Shown here piece after piece: positions 40,947 through 51,436 of a stretch of DNA of 64,000 nucleotides. The notes under the pieces are model-generated. The model saw only the letters and a list, made by a program, of their open reading frames with translations. It searched no databases and had not been told where the DNA came from. This stretch comes from Gracilaria domingensis. Its lineage: Eukaryota; Rhodophyta; Florideophyceae; Gracilariales; Gracilariaceae. Location of the stretch: assembly GCA_022539475.1 (NCBI GenBank), contig VCMS01000062.1, forward strand, positions 183,120 through 247,119, given 5' to 3'. Both the position numbers and the translations under genes were made by a program. The number at the start of each line of letters is the position of its first letter. The first letter of the stretch is position 1.

Positions 40947-41514
40947 GGCTGACGAGCTCGAGCAGGAGCAGGCGCCGCGCCGGCGCGGCGGCGCGGCGGC
41001 GCGGTGCGCGCGCGCGGCGAAGACGCTCTCAAGGCGGCGAGATCGCGCCGCGAGCAGCGCCAGATCGCGCCCGCCGCGCGCGCGCGCGCGCGCGCGCGCG
41101 CGCGGCGCTTGCGTGCCGCCACGCCGCCCAAAGCGCGCCGCGGCGCGCCGCGCGCGCGCCGTGAACTGTGGGCGCGCGCGCGCGCAACGGGCGGTTTTGG
41201 CGGCGTGCGACAGCGCTCACCTTCGAGGTGCAGCGGTTACAGTGGCGCGCGCGCGCCGACTCGAGGCGCGGCGCGCGACCTTACACACGCGACGCGCGAC
41301 GCGGTGCACACGCAAACAAACCGACGCAACACCGCGACACGCTGCGCCACTGCCCCGCCGCGCCGCTTGCATCCCCGCAGACGCGTCCGCACCGTTCGCC
41401 CGCGCTGCGCCGTTCCCCTTCCGCCCCCGTCCACCCCGCCTGCCTCCCGCTCCCCTCCCAACTCTCCCCCCTCCTCCCCCCCCTCTCCCCCCTCCCATCC
41501 CCTTCCCCGTCGCC
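40947..41514. promoter_or_regulatory. GC island with a (CG)15 tract, bidirectional promoter
   Basis: These 568 bp lie between divergent starts and are very GC-rich, with alternating CG runs, then pyrimidine-rich toward 41514. Long frames through it encode only Arg/Ala/Pro. Confidence 0.5.
41075..41104. repeat. Uninterrupted (CG)15 dinucleotide tract
   Basis: Thirty bases of strictly alternating C and G lie within the promoter island. Alternating CG is the sequence most prone to left-handed Z-DNA. Confidence 0.95.
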
Positions 41515-42588
41515 ATGGTCTCCGCCTCCCCCTCCCCTCGCCTCCGCCGCCATCGCACCTCCTCGCGGGAGGACTCCTGCATCGAGCCTCGCGCCTACCC
41601 CGCCGGGCTGTGGCCGTTCCGTGGCCCGGCCTCCATCGCCTCCTCCCTCTCGCCCTCCAACTCGTCGCGGAGGCTTCCCCGCCCGCTCGCCGCCCCCATC
41701 ATGAACCTTCGATCGTCCGCTATCTTCGCGCTCGAGCACTCGTTCGAGTTTTCCGAACTCAATGATCAGCCCGTTCCGCTTTCTTCGGGCTTGAGTCCCA
41801 CTGTGCGCGATGCACTGCCGCATCCCACCCCGCTGCGCGCACAGTCGCCGCCCGTTCCCTCAGACCTTTCCGCCGCCTCCACTCGCGCTGTCACTGAGCC
41901 GCACACGCTTCGGGACCTTCGCCGTGTCACCGCCCCGTTGTCCATGATGGACCCATGGCAGTACGATACGCTTGCTGCCCGTTGTGGTGATCCTAATCCA
42001 TCTTCAAAGACCGCTGTGGACCATAACCAATCCCAGTCACGCCGTACGCGTGATCTTTCACACACTTCTGAATCACGTCGCCGCAAGTTCCGCCCCAAGT
42101 TTTTCGAACGAAAGATGAATCGCAGGATACGCCATGAGTTTTGCCAGCGCTCGGCTATTCCCGATCGCTTGCAAGATGCATTCGTGGCTTCGTCCAACGA
42201 AGACTCACAGTCGCATGTTCAAGCCGAATCTCAAACCCAAGGTGCTGCTGCTCCGCAACATGCTCAAATCCTGGTCACCTATACGCCTTTTCAAGATGAT
42301 TCGTTTCTGACAGCCGTCACCGCCGAAGCATCGGAACAGTTTGATCAGCCCTTGTCCCGTCCCCGTGCAGCTTCGGAACCTTCTGTGCGTCGCAGGCAGT
42401 CCTCTTTTTTCGTTGGTAGAGAGGGAGTGCTCTCACTATGGGAACGTCTTTGGAGACGTCGACGCTCAACCAACCATACTTCTAGCGCTACCGCACATTC
42501 TACTACGTCTTCTCCAGCCCGAAGAAGTGGCAGACTAGCTCGGCTTCGAAAGCTCGACTTTCGTCTCACGTCTAGATCTTATCTGTAA
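41515..42588 (+). CDS. Uncharacterised Ser/Arg-rich protein
   Basis: The 357-residue protein has no recognised domain. It is rich in Ser, Arg and Pro, with a basic central block (RRRKFRPKFFERKMNRRIRHEF) and a basic end (WERLWRRRRS, then RRSGRLARLRKL). It looks largely disordered. The basic blocks could be nuclear localisation or nucleic-acid-binding segments. The ATG at 41515 (GCCATGG context, just after a pyrimidine-rich leader) is preferred over the much longer upstream frame, which runs antisense through the cyclophilin gene. Base composition becomes ordinary coding-like after 41.7 kb. Divergent from the cyclophilin gene and convergent with bestrophin. Confidence 0.55.
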   Translation: MVSASPSPRLRRHRTSSREDSCIEPRAYPAGLWPFRGPASIASSLSPSNSSRRLPRPLAAPIMNLRSSAIFALEHSFEFSELNDQPVPLSSGLSPTVRDALPHPTPLRAQSPPVPSDLSAASTRAVTEPHTLRDLRRVTAPLSMMDPWQYDTLAARCGDPNPSSKTAVDHNQSQSRRTRDLSHTSESRRRKFRPKFFERKMNRRIRHEFCQRSAIPDRLQDAFVASSNEDSQSHVQAESQTQGAAAPQHAQILVTYTPFQDDSFLTAVTAEASEQFDQPLSRPRAASEPSVRRRQSSFFVGREGVLSLWERLWRRRRSTNHTSSATAHSTTSSPARRSGRLARLRKLDFRLTSRSYL

Positions 42589-43396
42589 CCAATTTTTGCT
42601 GCTCATATTTTCGTTTACGTTCCTCTTAGCCACCACACTTCCCAATCTTGTCGTTTCCGTACATGTTTTTCATATGGGTCGCTTCTATCTGAGTAGCTTG
42701 CTTCGCAGCTCGCTCGATATGACCAAACCTTCGCTTTCAATCGGATTACGTTTGACGCACGATATCGAAAACGGTTCATCTAAGAGTGTTTGCACCATGT
42801 CATCATACAAAGTACTTGGAATTGTATGGTGGGAATAACTGAAATCGATAACTTTCCACACCTACGGTGCAACTCTTGTACCCCCCTTCTCCAATAGCCA
42901 GCCTCCACCTTCAATCTGTACTAGGACATCAGGCTCGTCGGCGACCGCATTAGCTGCATCAGCCGACGCCCACTTGGCCCCGTCTACATCTTCTCTACTC
43001 ATCTACCGAATTAAAGCGCTTGCGCTGTAAAATTAGCATATCACATCCTTTGTCGTCACCACCCTCTAGAGGCACACGAGCAAAAAGAGCGACTATAACA
43101 GACGAGAATTACTTTTGTTGTATCCGCGTGTTCAAAATGTCGTTAATCGCAACATCTACCTTCGTATAATCGTGTTTCTCCTTGGATTGTATACAGCACG
43201 CCTGCCATGGAGAAATACAGTGCTTCGTCGTAGGCTTTCATCTAGCAGTAAGCGCGTTACCTGTCTTTTCGGCATACGCCGAAGCCTCATGCATTCCCTT
43301 TTTATTGCCTTCACGTCTCTGTTTCTGTTGGTGCTTGCTACGGAAACAGTTGCCTTTAGGTCTTTCTCCAGACGTCCCGTTCGGGAAACGTGGCGC
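42589..43396. other. Convergent 3' spacer
   Basis: This 808-bp AT-richer stretch lies between the stops of the Ser/Arg-rich gene and bestrophin. No gene is seen. Confidence 0.45.
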
Positions 43397-45236
43397 CTAT
43401 GTGCTCTCACTTGTTTTGAGCCAATAGTCATGTTGGTCGCGTAGTGCAATGTCGTCCACTTCACGTACGATATTTCGTTCTGGCGCAAGTCTGGACTGGT
43501 CATATATCTTTGAGACATCATTTTGAATCGATTGCGACAGTTTGCCCAACGGAAGGTCATTGTAGTCTAAAGAGGCGCAAGATAGTTATTGTTCGCTGTC
43601 AGTATGTTTGCTTCATAATTCCATCGATTCAGATGTTGAGCTGTCTCTTCTTCTGAGTTCGCTTAGGGTTTCATAATATTATGGTACACGTACCGCCTCC
43701 AAACGGATCTTCCAATTCCGCTGCGTTAGAAACCACCCCCAAGATTCCGTATGAGATAAAAGCAACAATGGCTATTGTCAGCCAACCGGAGGACTCCACT
43801 AGTGCAAAGGGTAGACTGGAAACGCAATGAGGGCTTGTTAGAACAGCTGAAGGGGATAGAAGAAGGACAACGCACTTAAACGGAATGCACTTACAAGAAA
43901 AGCCAGAGAGATAGAAATGTGTTCAAATGGCTAGAGAGAGAGAGAGCGAGAAGGAGAAGACGAAAGATGTTAGATTATGGGATCAGCACCAAGTAATTGG
44001 TTAATTGTCTCCAGGAAAACCTGCGTCATTCTCTAGTTAAGACTTCAAAACATCTTTGAAACGTACCTTATATAAGAATATGGTGCTGGCATAGTTTTGA
44101 TCTGCATGCATGTATCTGCGGCACCAGCAAGATCTGCAACCCAGCGAATCAAATGCTTCAATATGAGGAACGTGACAAAGTAAGTCAAACAGGTTGAACC
44201 TTATCTAGGGGCGGCGCTAGCAAAACTGATGGCTGGGTTCCGGAAGGCATTGATGTAGAACCATCGGTATGTGCAATAGAGAAGTCCACTAAAACTTACC
44301 ACAAGGAATGCTTGAGGAAGCCTCCTTTCCCTTCGCTGGGCTGCAAGAAGATATGCCGAAAGAACATAAAGACAATGAGATGGCATACTTGGAGCATTTT
44401 GGAGCTCAGCGAGGTCCTCTGATGACAACACACCCTTCAGCTCACGTAAATCTTTCTCACCTCGAAGCTGTCTTTTCAAAGCCACAGGAAAGGCTACCAG
44501 GAATCCAAGCATACGTTCCTGGTCTCCGCGATGAAACGTACCAGACGGGAACGCCTGAACCACGTACTTTGCGAAACTTGTGACTGTGCCACCAATTCCT
44601 GTCCACACTCGGATGGCTTCCATATATCGACCATACGCTCTATAAGTAGCAGGAGTAAAGGTGGCGTGGAACAACATCCGTTAGCGTCTTTCACTTCACT
44701 TCTTCCACCGGTGGTAAACATGCGCGCACCACTTACTCTGAAACCCGAAAACTTGTCAACAAGAAAAGCGCAAAGCCCACGTACGACAATGCATCGCCAT
44801 CTACTGCCAAGGGGGTACACCACCATCTGCATTCCCCTTTCACATGAGCTTCATAATTCTTTCGAGAGAGCCATGTGATTACTACTGCTAGAGCCGCCCA
44901 ACCGGTGGACACAAGCAGGGGAATGACAGGCATAGCTCGACCGCGAACCACGCTCAGTAGCCAACGACGAAGGAATGGCTCGTTCTCTCCTCTATTATCG
45001 TTCTTCTTAAATGCAGCCTCATGAACGTGGTCAGTATACTCGAGCCTTTCTCCGTGGACGGTTATGATGTTCAAAAAGGCTGTTTCATCAGCTTGGTTGT
45101 TTGGGGGTGCGGATACACGGCTATCAACCGATTTCAAAGACCTCGTATCTGAGGAAGAGGATGAAGATGACGTATCCCGAGCCCGTTCTTGAATATGAAC
45201 GTGGCGCTCTTCACTCATTTTAATGCTGCCATCCAT
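43397..45236 (-). CDS. Bestrophin family anion channel, six exons
   Basis: Reconstructed exons are 45236-44737, 44639-44300, 44155-44067, 43930-43895, 43815-43694 and 43566-43397. All junctions are GT-AG and in phase, giving 418 residues. Exon 1 ends in a Ser-rich leader plus a first membrane segment (PVIPLLVSTGWAALAVVITW). Exon 2 joins to SEAYGRYMEAIRVW, the S-Y-x-R-x-x-E-A-x-x-x-W motif of bestrophins, and has FLVAFPVALKRQLRG. Exon 3 gives GAADTCMQIKTMPAPYSYI, matching the CERI..TPIP..Y region. Exons 4-5 give the next membrane segment (LPFALVESS...). Exons 5-6 join at DPFGGDYNDLPL, the acidic calcium-clasp-like motif. The exon 3 acceptor was chosen to keep this alignment. In algae such channels occur in thylakoids or the plasma membrane; no transit peptide is obvious here. 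Confidence 0.82.
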
Positions 45237-47630
45237 TGGGATGTTTGTGAAGAGAGAAGGATTCGCACAAGCGTCTTAGTTGTTGGAAGCCGTCAAGCTC
45301 CTAAAGAGTTCAGCCCGACGTCCAAACAAGAACGCGAGCAGTACTGAATCGAAGTATATTCGCCAACACTTTAGAGCAGTTATGTGACGGTGAAGTCCTG
45401 AAATACCGCAGACACGCAATTTACCTTTCGCGTCTGGTACAAAACGTACTCTCTCGAGTAGCGTTAAGTTCGGTCTGGTAATACCGCAAGACCGCTAACA
45501 CCATCATCCCTCCCCTATCAGTTTCTGACGTAGGAATGTTAACCTTCCCCTTTGTAAGCGAAGTTTATCCGATTGACAATGGGCCATACGTACGTTTCGA
45601 AAAAAAGCGAGTGACGCTTGGCAATTCGGAAAACAGGGGCAAACACGTAAAGCTAGGAACTTCCGCTCGTTAACTCTTCTGTCCCTATAGACGTTCGTCT
45701 CAGCGAAGCGTCGGTTGGTAAGCTGCCTCTTAAGAGCAAGAGGGCTACTCCTCTTACTAACAGGGAGAGTCGGTGTCCAGGTTGCGGAAGATTTAGAAAT
45801 TGGCCCCAAAGGACCGTACACATTCTAGTAAGACATGGGCACGCCAAAGAAATGATGTAAGGATAAACTCCAAAGGTTGAAGTGAGCGTCGATTTACACC
45901 TGCGCCACTCTGTCAATCTCGAGTCGAGATTCTCGACCCACGCATGCACCAAGCGAGCGACGCGAGGGCTCTGCCCTCATTGCGGTCCCCTCCCACATTC
46001 CATATGGGCACATCTCTCTAGAGAGAGAGAGCCGAGAGTACCGTCGAACCAGGGGTTCGACGTATCGCACGGGCGAGACATGGAAAATATAGTCCGTCAT
46101 ATGACTCCAATACATATGTTTTTCATAACTTTCCCTTGGCAAGGCCATCATCCATCCACTGATCTCGTGCAAAGTCACGCGCTACTGTGATATCGGACCA
46201 GAGATGGAAAACGCTACGCATCAACTTTGTACCCTACAAAGCATTGCAAAACGGCAGCAGCAGCAAGAACAGAGAGCATCTTCGAGGCTGGATCGCAGTG
46301 CTTGTGGTGGTAGGACAGACAGAGTTGTCGGGTATCTGATGAGAGCAACAGGCGAGACCGTCCATACCGTCCACAAGACCCGGTGGTTTGGGACAAGACA
46401 ATTGGTACGGATCGGAGACGCCTTTTTCTATACGAGCGTTACTGCCAAAAGGTAGTGTCTCAGGTTGCGCGCGCCTTCAACCTCATGCTCGTCAGCCGAT
46501 CGGAGCGCAAGGAGGACAAGAGGAAGCTTCTCTCACATATTGGTCTCGCCAGCAACGCTCGACGGGATCTCACCATGAACGGTACGCGAGAAGCGTGTCA
46601 CGACGTGCATGAGAAATTCGAAACGGATGTTTGACAAGGAGGAAGGGTGTTTGTCGAAGTACTGTGACTCTATGGCAAGGAAGATAGTCTTCTAGCAGCC
46701 CATGCAGAATGAGCATTGTGGGCAAGAAAGCGAGGCAACATATGGAATTGACTGCAAAGAACGGTGAAGTGAATCTTGGAGCAATCATGTCGCATAAAGG
46801 ACAGAGTGACGGGGGACAACTCTGGTTATACTAAGGTCTTTTCGAAGTCGCAGCGATAGAAAAGCGATTGTGCCGATGATGACCCTACGAATGCATCAAA
46901 GGAAATCGCTGGAAAGGGGCGGTTCTGAGTGGCTGTCAATGTAAAATGACATGGGACTAGTTTGTTATGGTGTGCAACAACATGCGCAATCAAGCTGTGT
47001 TCAAAACTGGCTGTGTTCTGTTTGCCTACATCGCACGGAGTGTGGAATCGCTCCACTGGAGCGATTTGTGTCGAGTGAATTGTATCAGAGCGGCTTGAAG
47101 ACTTGTTTCGAAGCGACTTTCGACAAAGTTAAGGAGTGGAGACATTTTTGGGGAGCTCTGCGACCGCACGACTACTGGCGATAGGTACTGTGACCTTTGC
47201 GGACTGAGGCTGAAAGTGGCGCAACCCGGGACAAAGGCGATGCGGAGAGCAGAGCTGTGAGTTGATTGTTGTTCTCATGGCATACAACGAAAGAACAAGA
47301 AGATAGCGGTATCAAGTTTGCCCTTACCACTTTGCGAGGAGCACCATTCTTAAGCTCGCATTGTCAAATCTTGCTTCTACGTTAACTACGACGGTACAAA
47401 TCCCTTGCCCGCCAGTTGAAGCTGGGCAGTGTGATTGGGATATGCCATTATCAATATGATTGCAATGAGTGTCAGATATGCAATACGTATTGCAATAATG
47501 AAATACCAGCCCTTTATCATCGCAAGGAGCACAGGCACCTCACCATCAGCAAGAGGAACAAGGGGTTCAGTCAGGGTAACCCTACAGATACAGATAAGGT
47601 TCGCCTAACTAGGTGTAACTACTGGAGAAG
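45237..47630. other. 2.4 kb region without a supported gene
   Basis: Scattered frames exist. The plus strand around 45.66-45.85 kb encodes RCPGCG followed by TVHILVRHGHA, loosely like the knuckle at the end of retroelement proteins. The frames at 46.2-46.6 kb are basic and broken. I treat the region as decayed mobile-element sequence of uncertain kind. Confidence 0.4.
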
Positions 47631-48110
47631 CGAACAATATTCTCGTCTCAAAGGGAAGCCGAAGGATTCCCGTGTAGAAGGCGCAGAGGCCTGATCCATA
47701 ACCGTGATACAATTACGAGGGCACACACGAAGTCTCAGATCGTCGCATCATAGCCTCCATCACAGTGAATGCAAGAAGATGCCTTTCTGAACAATCGTCA
47801 ATTCGAAGCCTCCCTCCCTGTTTTAATGAATATTCTAAGCAGACGAGGAGAGCTAAAGGGAAACAGAGCCCTGCGCTAGAGCTCGACCTGTAATAATCCG
47901 CAAATAGAAAAACCATCTACTCACTCAATTCATGTCATCAATTCATCAGCCGCCAACGACGTTGTGGATTTCGTGTTCGCCTCAGAACCCATCAACCTGT
48001 GTTGGTGCATTCGTTTAATGCAATAATGTCGTGGAGGAGGGCGTCTAGACAAGTTGGTATCCAACGTAATCAGGTAATCGCGTTTTCTGTGAGCAATCTG
48101 TTTGCACGTG

Positions 48111-48198
48111 AGGCGACGGAAAGGTGACGGAGAGGCGACGGAGAGGCGACGGAGAGGCGACGGAGAGGCGACGGAGAGGCGACGGAGAGGCGCTGAGG
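48111..48198. promoter_or_regulatory. Array of eight 11-bp repeats upstream of CBM20 gene A
   Basis: The unit AGGCGACGGAG occurs five times perfectly in a row (48133-48187), with two variant units before and one after. The array ends six bases before the TATA box. Copy B has four variant units in the same place, so the motif is conserved in position. Confidence 0.85.
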
Positions 48199-48204
48199 TG
48201 AAAC

Positions 48205-48227
48205 TATAAAAGCCGACGATCGTCGGC
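48205..48227 (+). promoter_or_regulatory. TATA box plus 16-bp dyad, CBM20 gene A
   Basis: TATAAAAG at 48205-48212 overlaps the perfect dyad GCCGACGATCGTCGGC (48212-48227). The ATG lies 296 bp downstream of the TATA box. In copy B the same arrangement is kept with one mismatch in the dyad. Confidence 0.75.
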
Positions 48228-48500
48228 TCTGAGATTGCGACGTCACCCTTTGCCCCTCACCTTTCACAATCTATATCTTTAATACACTCTTGGCTTGGAT
48301 TCGCATCTTTCAATCGTTCGTTTTCTCGCTTCTTGCGAGAACTTTGAAGCTTTGGTTTGTCCTTTGATCTTCCGCTTTCGTGCCCATCCCCCCACCAACC
48401 CCATCCACCCCCGACTTTCCCCCACCCCCACTTCAACCCCCACCAACCCCCACCAACGCCGCCACCAAACAATCCCCTCCCCCATTCATTCTCCATAGCG

Positions 48501-49640
48501 ATGAGAAGTTTACTCTGGGAAGGAATTGTGAAGTTCATCGCATCGGTCTTGGACAATGAGACCGTGAATCCGGCTCCAGAACTTTGTTGTTCCCATGGTT
48601 CAACATCACGCTCTACGGGCGCTGCAAGATCTGCAACCGCATCACGATCCGGTGATGCTTCTCCTCCATCAGTCTCCACTCCGCGACCGTTCTCTGACAC
48701 TGTTGTCGAGGAATCGGTTTCTTCTCTCCCGACGTGCTTAGAATCGGCACCCTCTGCTTCAGCTTCCCCACATCAAATTACAAGGGCTGAAGTAGGCAAC
48801 GAAAGGAATTTTATAACACGGGAAGAGCGAGAGCGGAGATTGGAAGCAGTGATCACCGTTCTGTTTCGCCGTTTTTGTTACGGCCAGGCAGTGGTGATCG
48901 GAAAGCTGCCGCCTCTGTTTCCGAGGGCTGCGATATTTTTTATCTCCCCGGATGCGGACGTGCCGCCTTACTGCTGGCACGTGCGGTGCAATGTGACGGC
49001 GGAGGAGTGGCCCGCGTCTTTGGCTCAAATGCGGTTCGAGGCGACACAGAGCACAGTATGGTTGATGAGGTTACAAGACGCATCAGATGTCGACTTGGCA
49101 AACCATCTCAAGGCGGCGGCGAACATGAGCGCACCATGCAGCGTGCTTATACTGATGTCATGGTCGGTGCAGGCGGTGGAAATCGCTGATGAAGCGGGTT
49201 TCACGAAGGACAGGGCTTTGAGTTACGAGAGGCCTCTTCACCTGCTGCGGAGGAAGGAGCGACGGGCGCGATGGGATGAGACGGATAGTCCATACACATC
49301 GGCATCGAACAGCCCACCTCCGGAGCCGGCGGTTGACGGTCGGCTTGTGCAGTTCAGTCTACATTTGAACGGGGAGCTCAAGGAAAGGCTGCGGGGAAGG
49401 TTTGCAAAGATTGTTGGAAATTGTGAGACATTGGGAGGATGGGAAGTTGAAAGAGGGGCGCGCATGGAGGCGTTTGAGGGGTCGATGTTTACGGAAGTGT
49501 TTGTTGTAAGACGGGAGGTGGAATACAAATATGTGGTGGAAGACGGAGATGGAGCGGTATTTTGGGAGGGAGGTGAAAACCGCCGTCTGGTTGCTGACTC
49601 TGAACTCACTGCTCGTGTTGATGATCGCTGGCGACGCTGA
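48501..49640 (+). CDS. CBM20 starch-binding protein with an uncharacterised central domain (paralogue A)
   Basis: The 379-residue protein starts at MRSLLWEGIV, the first residues shared with paralogue B; upstream codons are Pro/His-rich and differ between the two. A short hydrophobic helix (1-18) precedes a Ser/Thr/Pro-rich linker (20-110). A compact domain follows at about 111-250 (VITVLFRRFCYGQAVVIGKL, CNVTAEEW, QSTVWLMRL, APCSVLIL) that I do not recognise. Residues 278-379 form a CBM20: VGNCETLGGW gives the first starch-site Trp, and VEYKYVVEDGDG with FWEGGENR the second part. No catalytic domain and no plastid targeting are evident, so a cytosolic starch-granule protein is likely. The two paralogues are about 87% identical over the last 270 residues but differ in the linker. 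Confidence 0.82.
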   Translation: MRSLLWEGIVKFIASVLDNETVNPAPELCCSHGSTSRSTGAARSATASRSGDASPPSVSTPRPFSDTVVEESVSSLPTCLESAPSASASPHQITRAEVGNERNFITREERERRLEAVITVLFRRFCYGQAVVIGKLPPLFPRAAIFFISPDADVPPYCWHVRCNVTAEEWPASLAQMRFEATQSTVWLMRLQDASDVDLANHLKAAANMSAPCSVLILMSWSVQAVEIADEAGFTKDRALSYERPLHLLRRKERRARWDETDSPYTSASNSPPPEPAVDGRLVQFSLHLNGELKERLRGRFAKIVGNCETLGGWEVERGARMEAFEGSMFTEVFVVRREVEYKYVVEDGDGAVFWEGGENRRLVADSELTARVDDRWRR

Positions 49641-49974
49641 TGAGCGCTGTGAATGATCAGGGGGGACGCGAAATACAAACAAACGACCGTGCTAACTTTT
49701 GTAGGGGGTAGATTAGAGGGGAACGCGCTTATTGATAGATTCTAAGCAAGAGTCTTGAGTGTAAACTGTATATAGATAAATCCAAACATGAAATCGCGAT
49801 ATGTAGCTTTATAGTTCAGGATATCTGTGGTCCGACACAAATGCTTCACTTTCCGACCGCGCAATTCGATATCAAATTCGCGCGAACAACGCAAGCATGT
49901 TGCTTGGAGCACTTAAGGAACTGAGCATATATCAACACACGGCCCAAGTGCGCAACTACTGCAAAGGAAGACAT

Positions 49975-50953
49975 CTCTCTCTCTCTAATACGGACGCAGT
50001 AGTCTACTTCCTACATACTGCAGACCGTTTCTGTTGAAAGAAACGCTCTTTCACTAGAAAACCCAGCACTCTATCGGACCATTTCCTTATAATATCCGCT
50101 ACACTCATTCCTCGACGATCGTGACGGGGTGGTAATGTCGACAAACGGGGGGGGGGGTTGTTCTATGTTGTGCCGGCCAAAGAACGCAGGTTCTTCGGGT
50201 GTCCGCGGGGACCGGCGAGAGGACGAAGCGCGAGCGTACCGACACGAGTCGGCAGCGTAGAACAGTTTACTGTTTGCGTCAAGTCAATCCTACCGAGCCG
50301 AAGATAGACAACACGGTTCCTCCGTCGCACGTAGATATGGAAAGATGCGGCGTAGACGATATCGCTAAGTACAGTAACACTCCATCACAAGCAAAGCCGA
50401 GTAGTCGATAAATCCCTTCTGATAACGTTCTCTGCAGGTAAGCACATTACTCTAGACGCTTTCCTCAGCGGACATCTCAACACGTAGTGTTCTACGTCAT
50501 TCAGTATCCCCGGACGACATTTGCAGACTGCTCTCTTACCAGTAAGGTATGTTGCAAGTGGATGCAATGCTAGAGTGTGTCCCACATACAATTGAGACAA
50601 CGCTACCTCGGATTCTCGCAACGAGACCAGTTTCTCTATGTTGGGCGGTACACTTGACAGTAGTGGTTGCATCTTGTTTCGTGTTGATACCCTTCGCTTA
50701 ACCTCTGCAAAGTCAACGGGCACGGAGATTTGAATGTCCATTGGAAGGTTAAGTCCCTCCGTTGCCAATTCATCTACCAAATCATTACGCTCTAATCCGC
50801 TGTGACTGGGAACCCAAAGTACATCGACTGAGCAAACAGATCCAATTTCACTGAGCACTACTGAAATGTCCTGCACGGAACGGGGCTGATCTCTCACTGA
50901 TGTCTGGAGACTAAGCACCAGACTTTGTGAGTCCAATCGAGCCGAACAAGATG
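49975..50953 (-). mobile_element. 5'-truncated LINE-like retroelement with RNase H and target duplication
   Basis: The minus strand encodes an RNase H fragment: LDSQSLVLSL carries the second catalytic acid, and VLWVPSHSGLERNDLVDELA the last block. The shared C-terminal block follows (HTLALHPLATYL, CKC, HYVLRCPL). The 12-bp direct repeat AAAGGAAGACAT flanks the insert (49963-49974 and 50954-50965) and is present once, as the start of an uninterrupted match, in copy B. The element ends in a (GA)n tail on its own strand and is truncated inside RNase H, so it was dead on arrival. The coding frame ends at 50385. Confidence 0.85.
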
Positions 50954-51436
50954 AAAGGAAGACATACATACTCTCCTGGACATAATTCAACACATCAACA
51001 TGAAACACCTATCTGTCACAAATTAAGCTTCAAAACGTAGATACGGTACCAAAGAGGAGAGTGTCAGGCGACTCTTTGTCGTCCTCTGATCTCCTCCTGA
51101 TCGCAAATCGCAGCGATCAGGCGCCTTTATAGAACACTCAGCTGCCATTCAGGCCAAGCCAGTTCAAATTAAACCACGCAGCACTACACTGTCTCCACTA
51201 GTTTCTAATTATTCCCTTGTGACGCCGTTCGTCGTTATACTGTTCTAGCAAGACAATGTAGGTAGAACTACGCTATCATTGCGACACACTCCGAGCAACT
51301 CTATTGTCGTGGAGGGACTGACGAAGCCGCGTCACGAGTGCAAATTTGCAGCCACTTCACCGAAGTTTGCCGTGTTCCAGTAACACGACAGAATGCTGCT
51401 TAGCCCGGTTTATTGCTCGCCACTCGACACCCCAAC

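Noticed and set aside
40462-41514. Long plus-strand frame continuing upstream of the Ser/Arg-rich protein
   Set aside because: It is antisense to the cyclophilin coding region and crosses the CG island; no protein-like conservation is visible.
43156-43560. A 134-residue minus-strand protein
   Set aside because: It is the wrong frame of bestrophin exon 6; the correct frame gives the conserved DYNDLPL block.
46041-46065. tRNA-like GGTTCGA box
   Set aside because: No matching A box or acceptor stem was found around it; no tRNA is called.
46204-46634. Basic frames around 46.2-46.6 kb as a transposase gene
   Set aside because: Frames are short and shifted relative to each other, with no catalytic motif recognised.
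48111-48198. CRISPR-like or coding repeat array
   Set aside because: The unit is only 11 bp without spacers, and the minus-strand Ser/Pro repeat frame it creates is a by-product of the promoter array.
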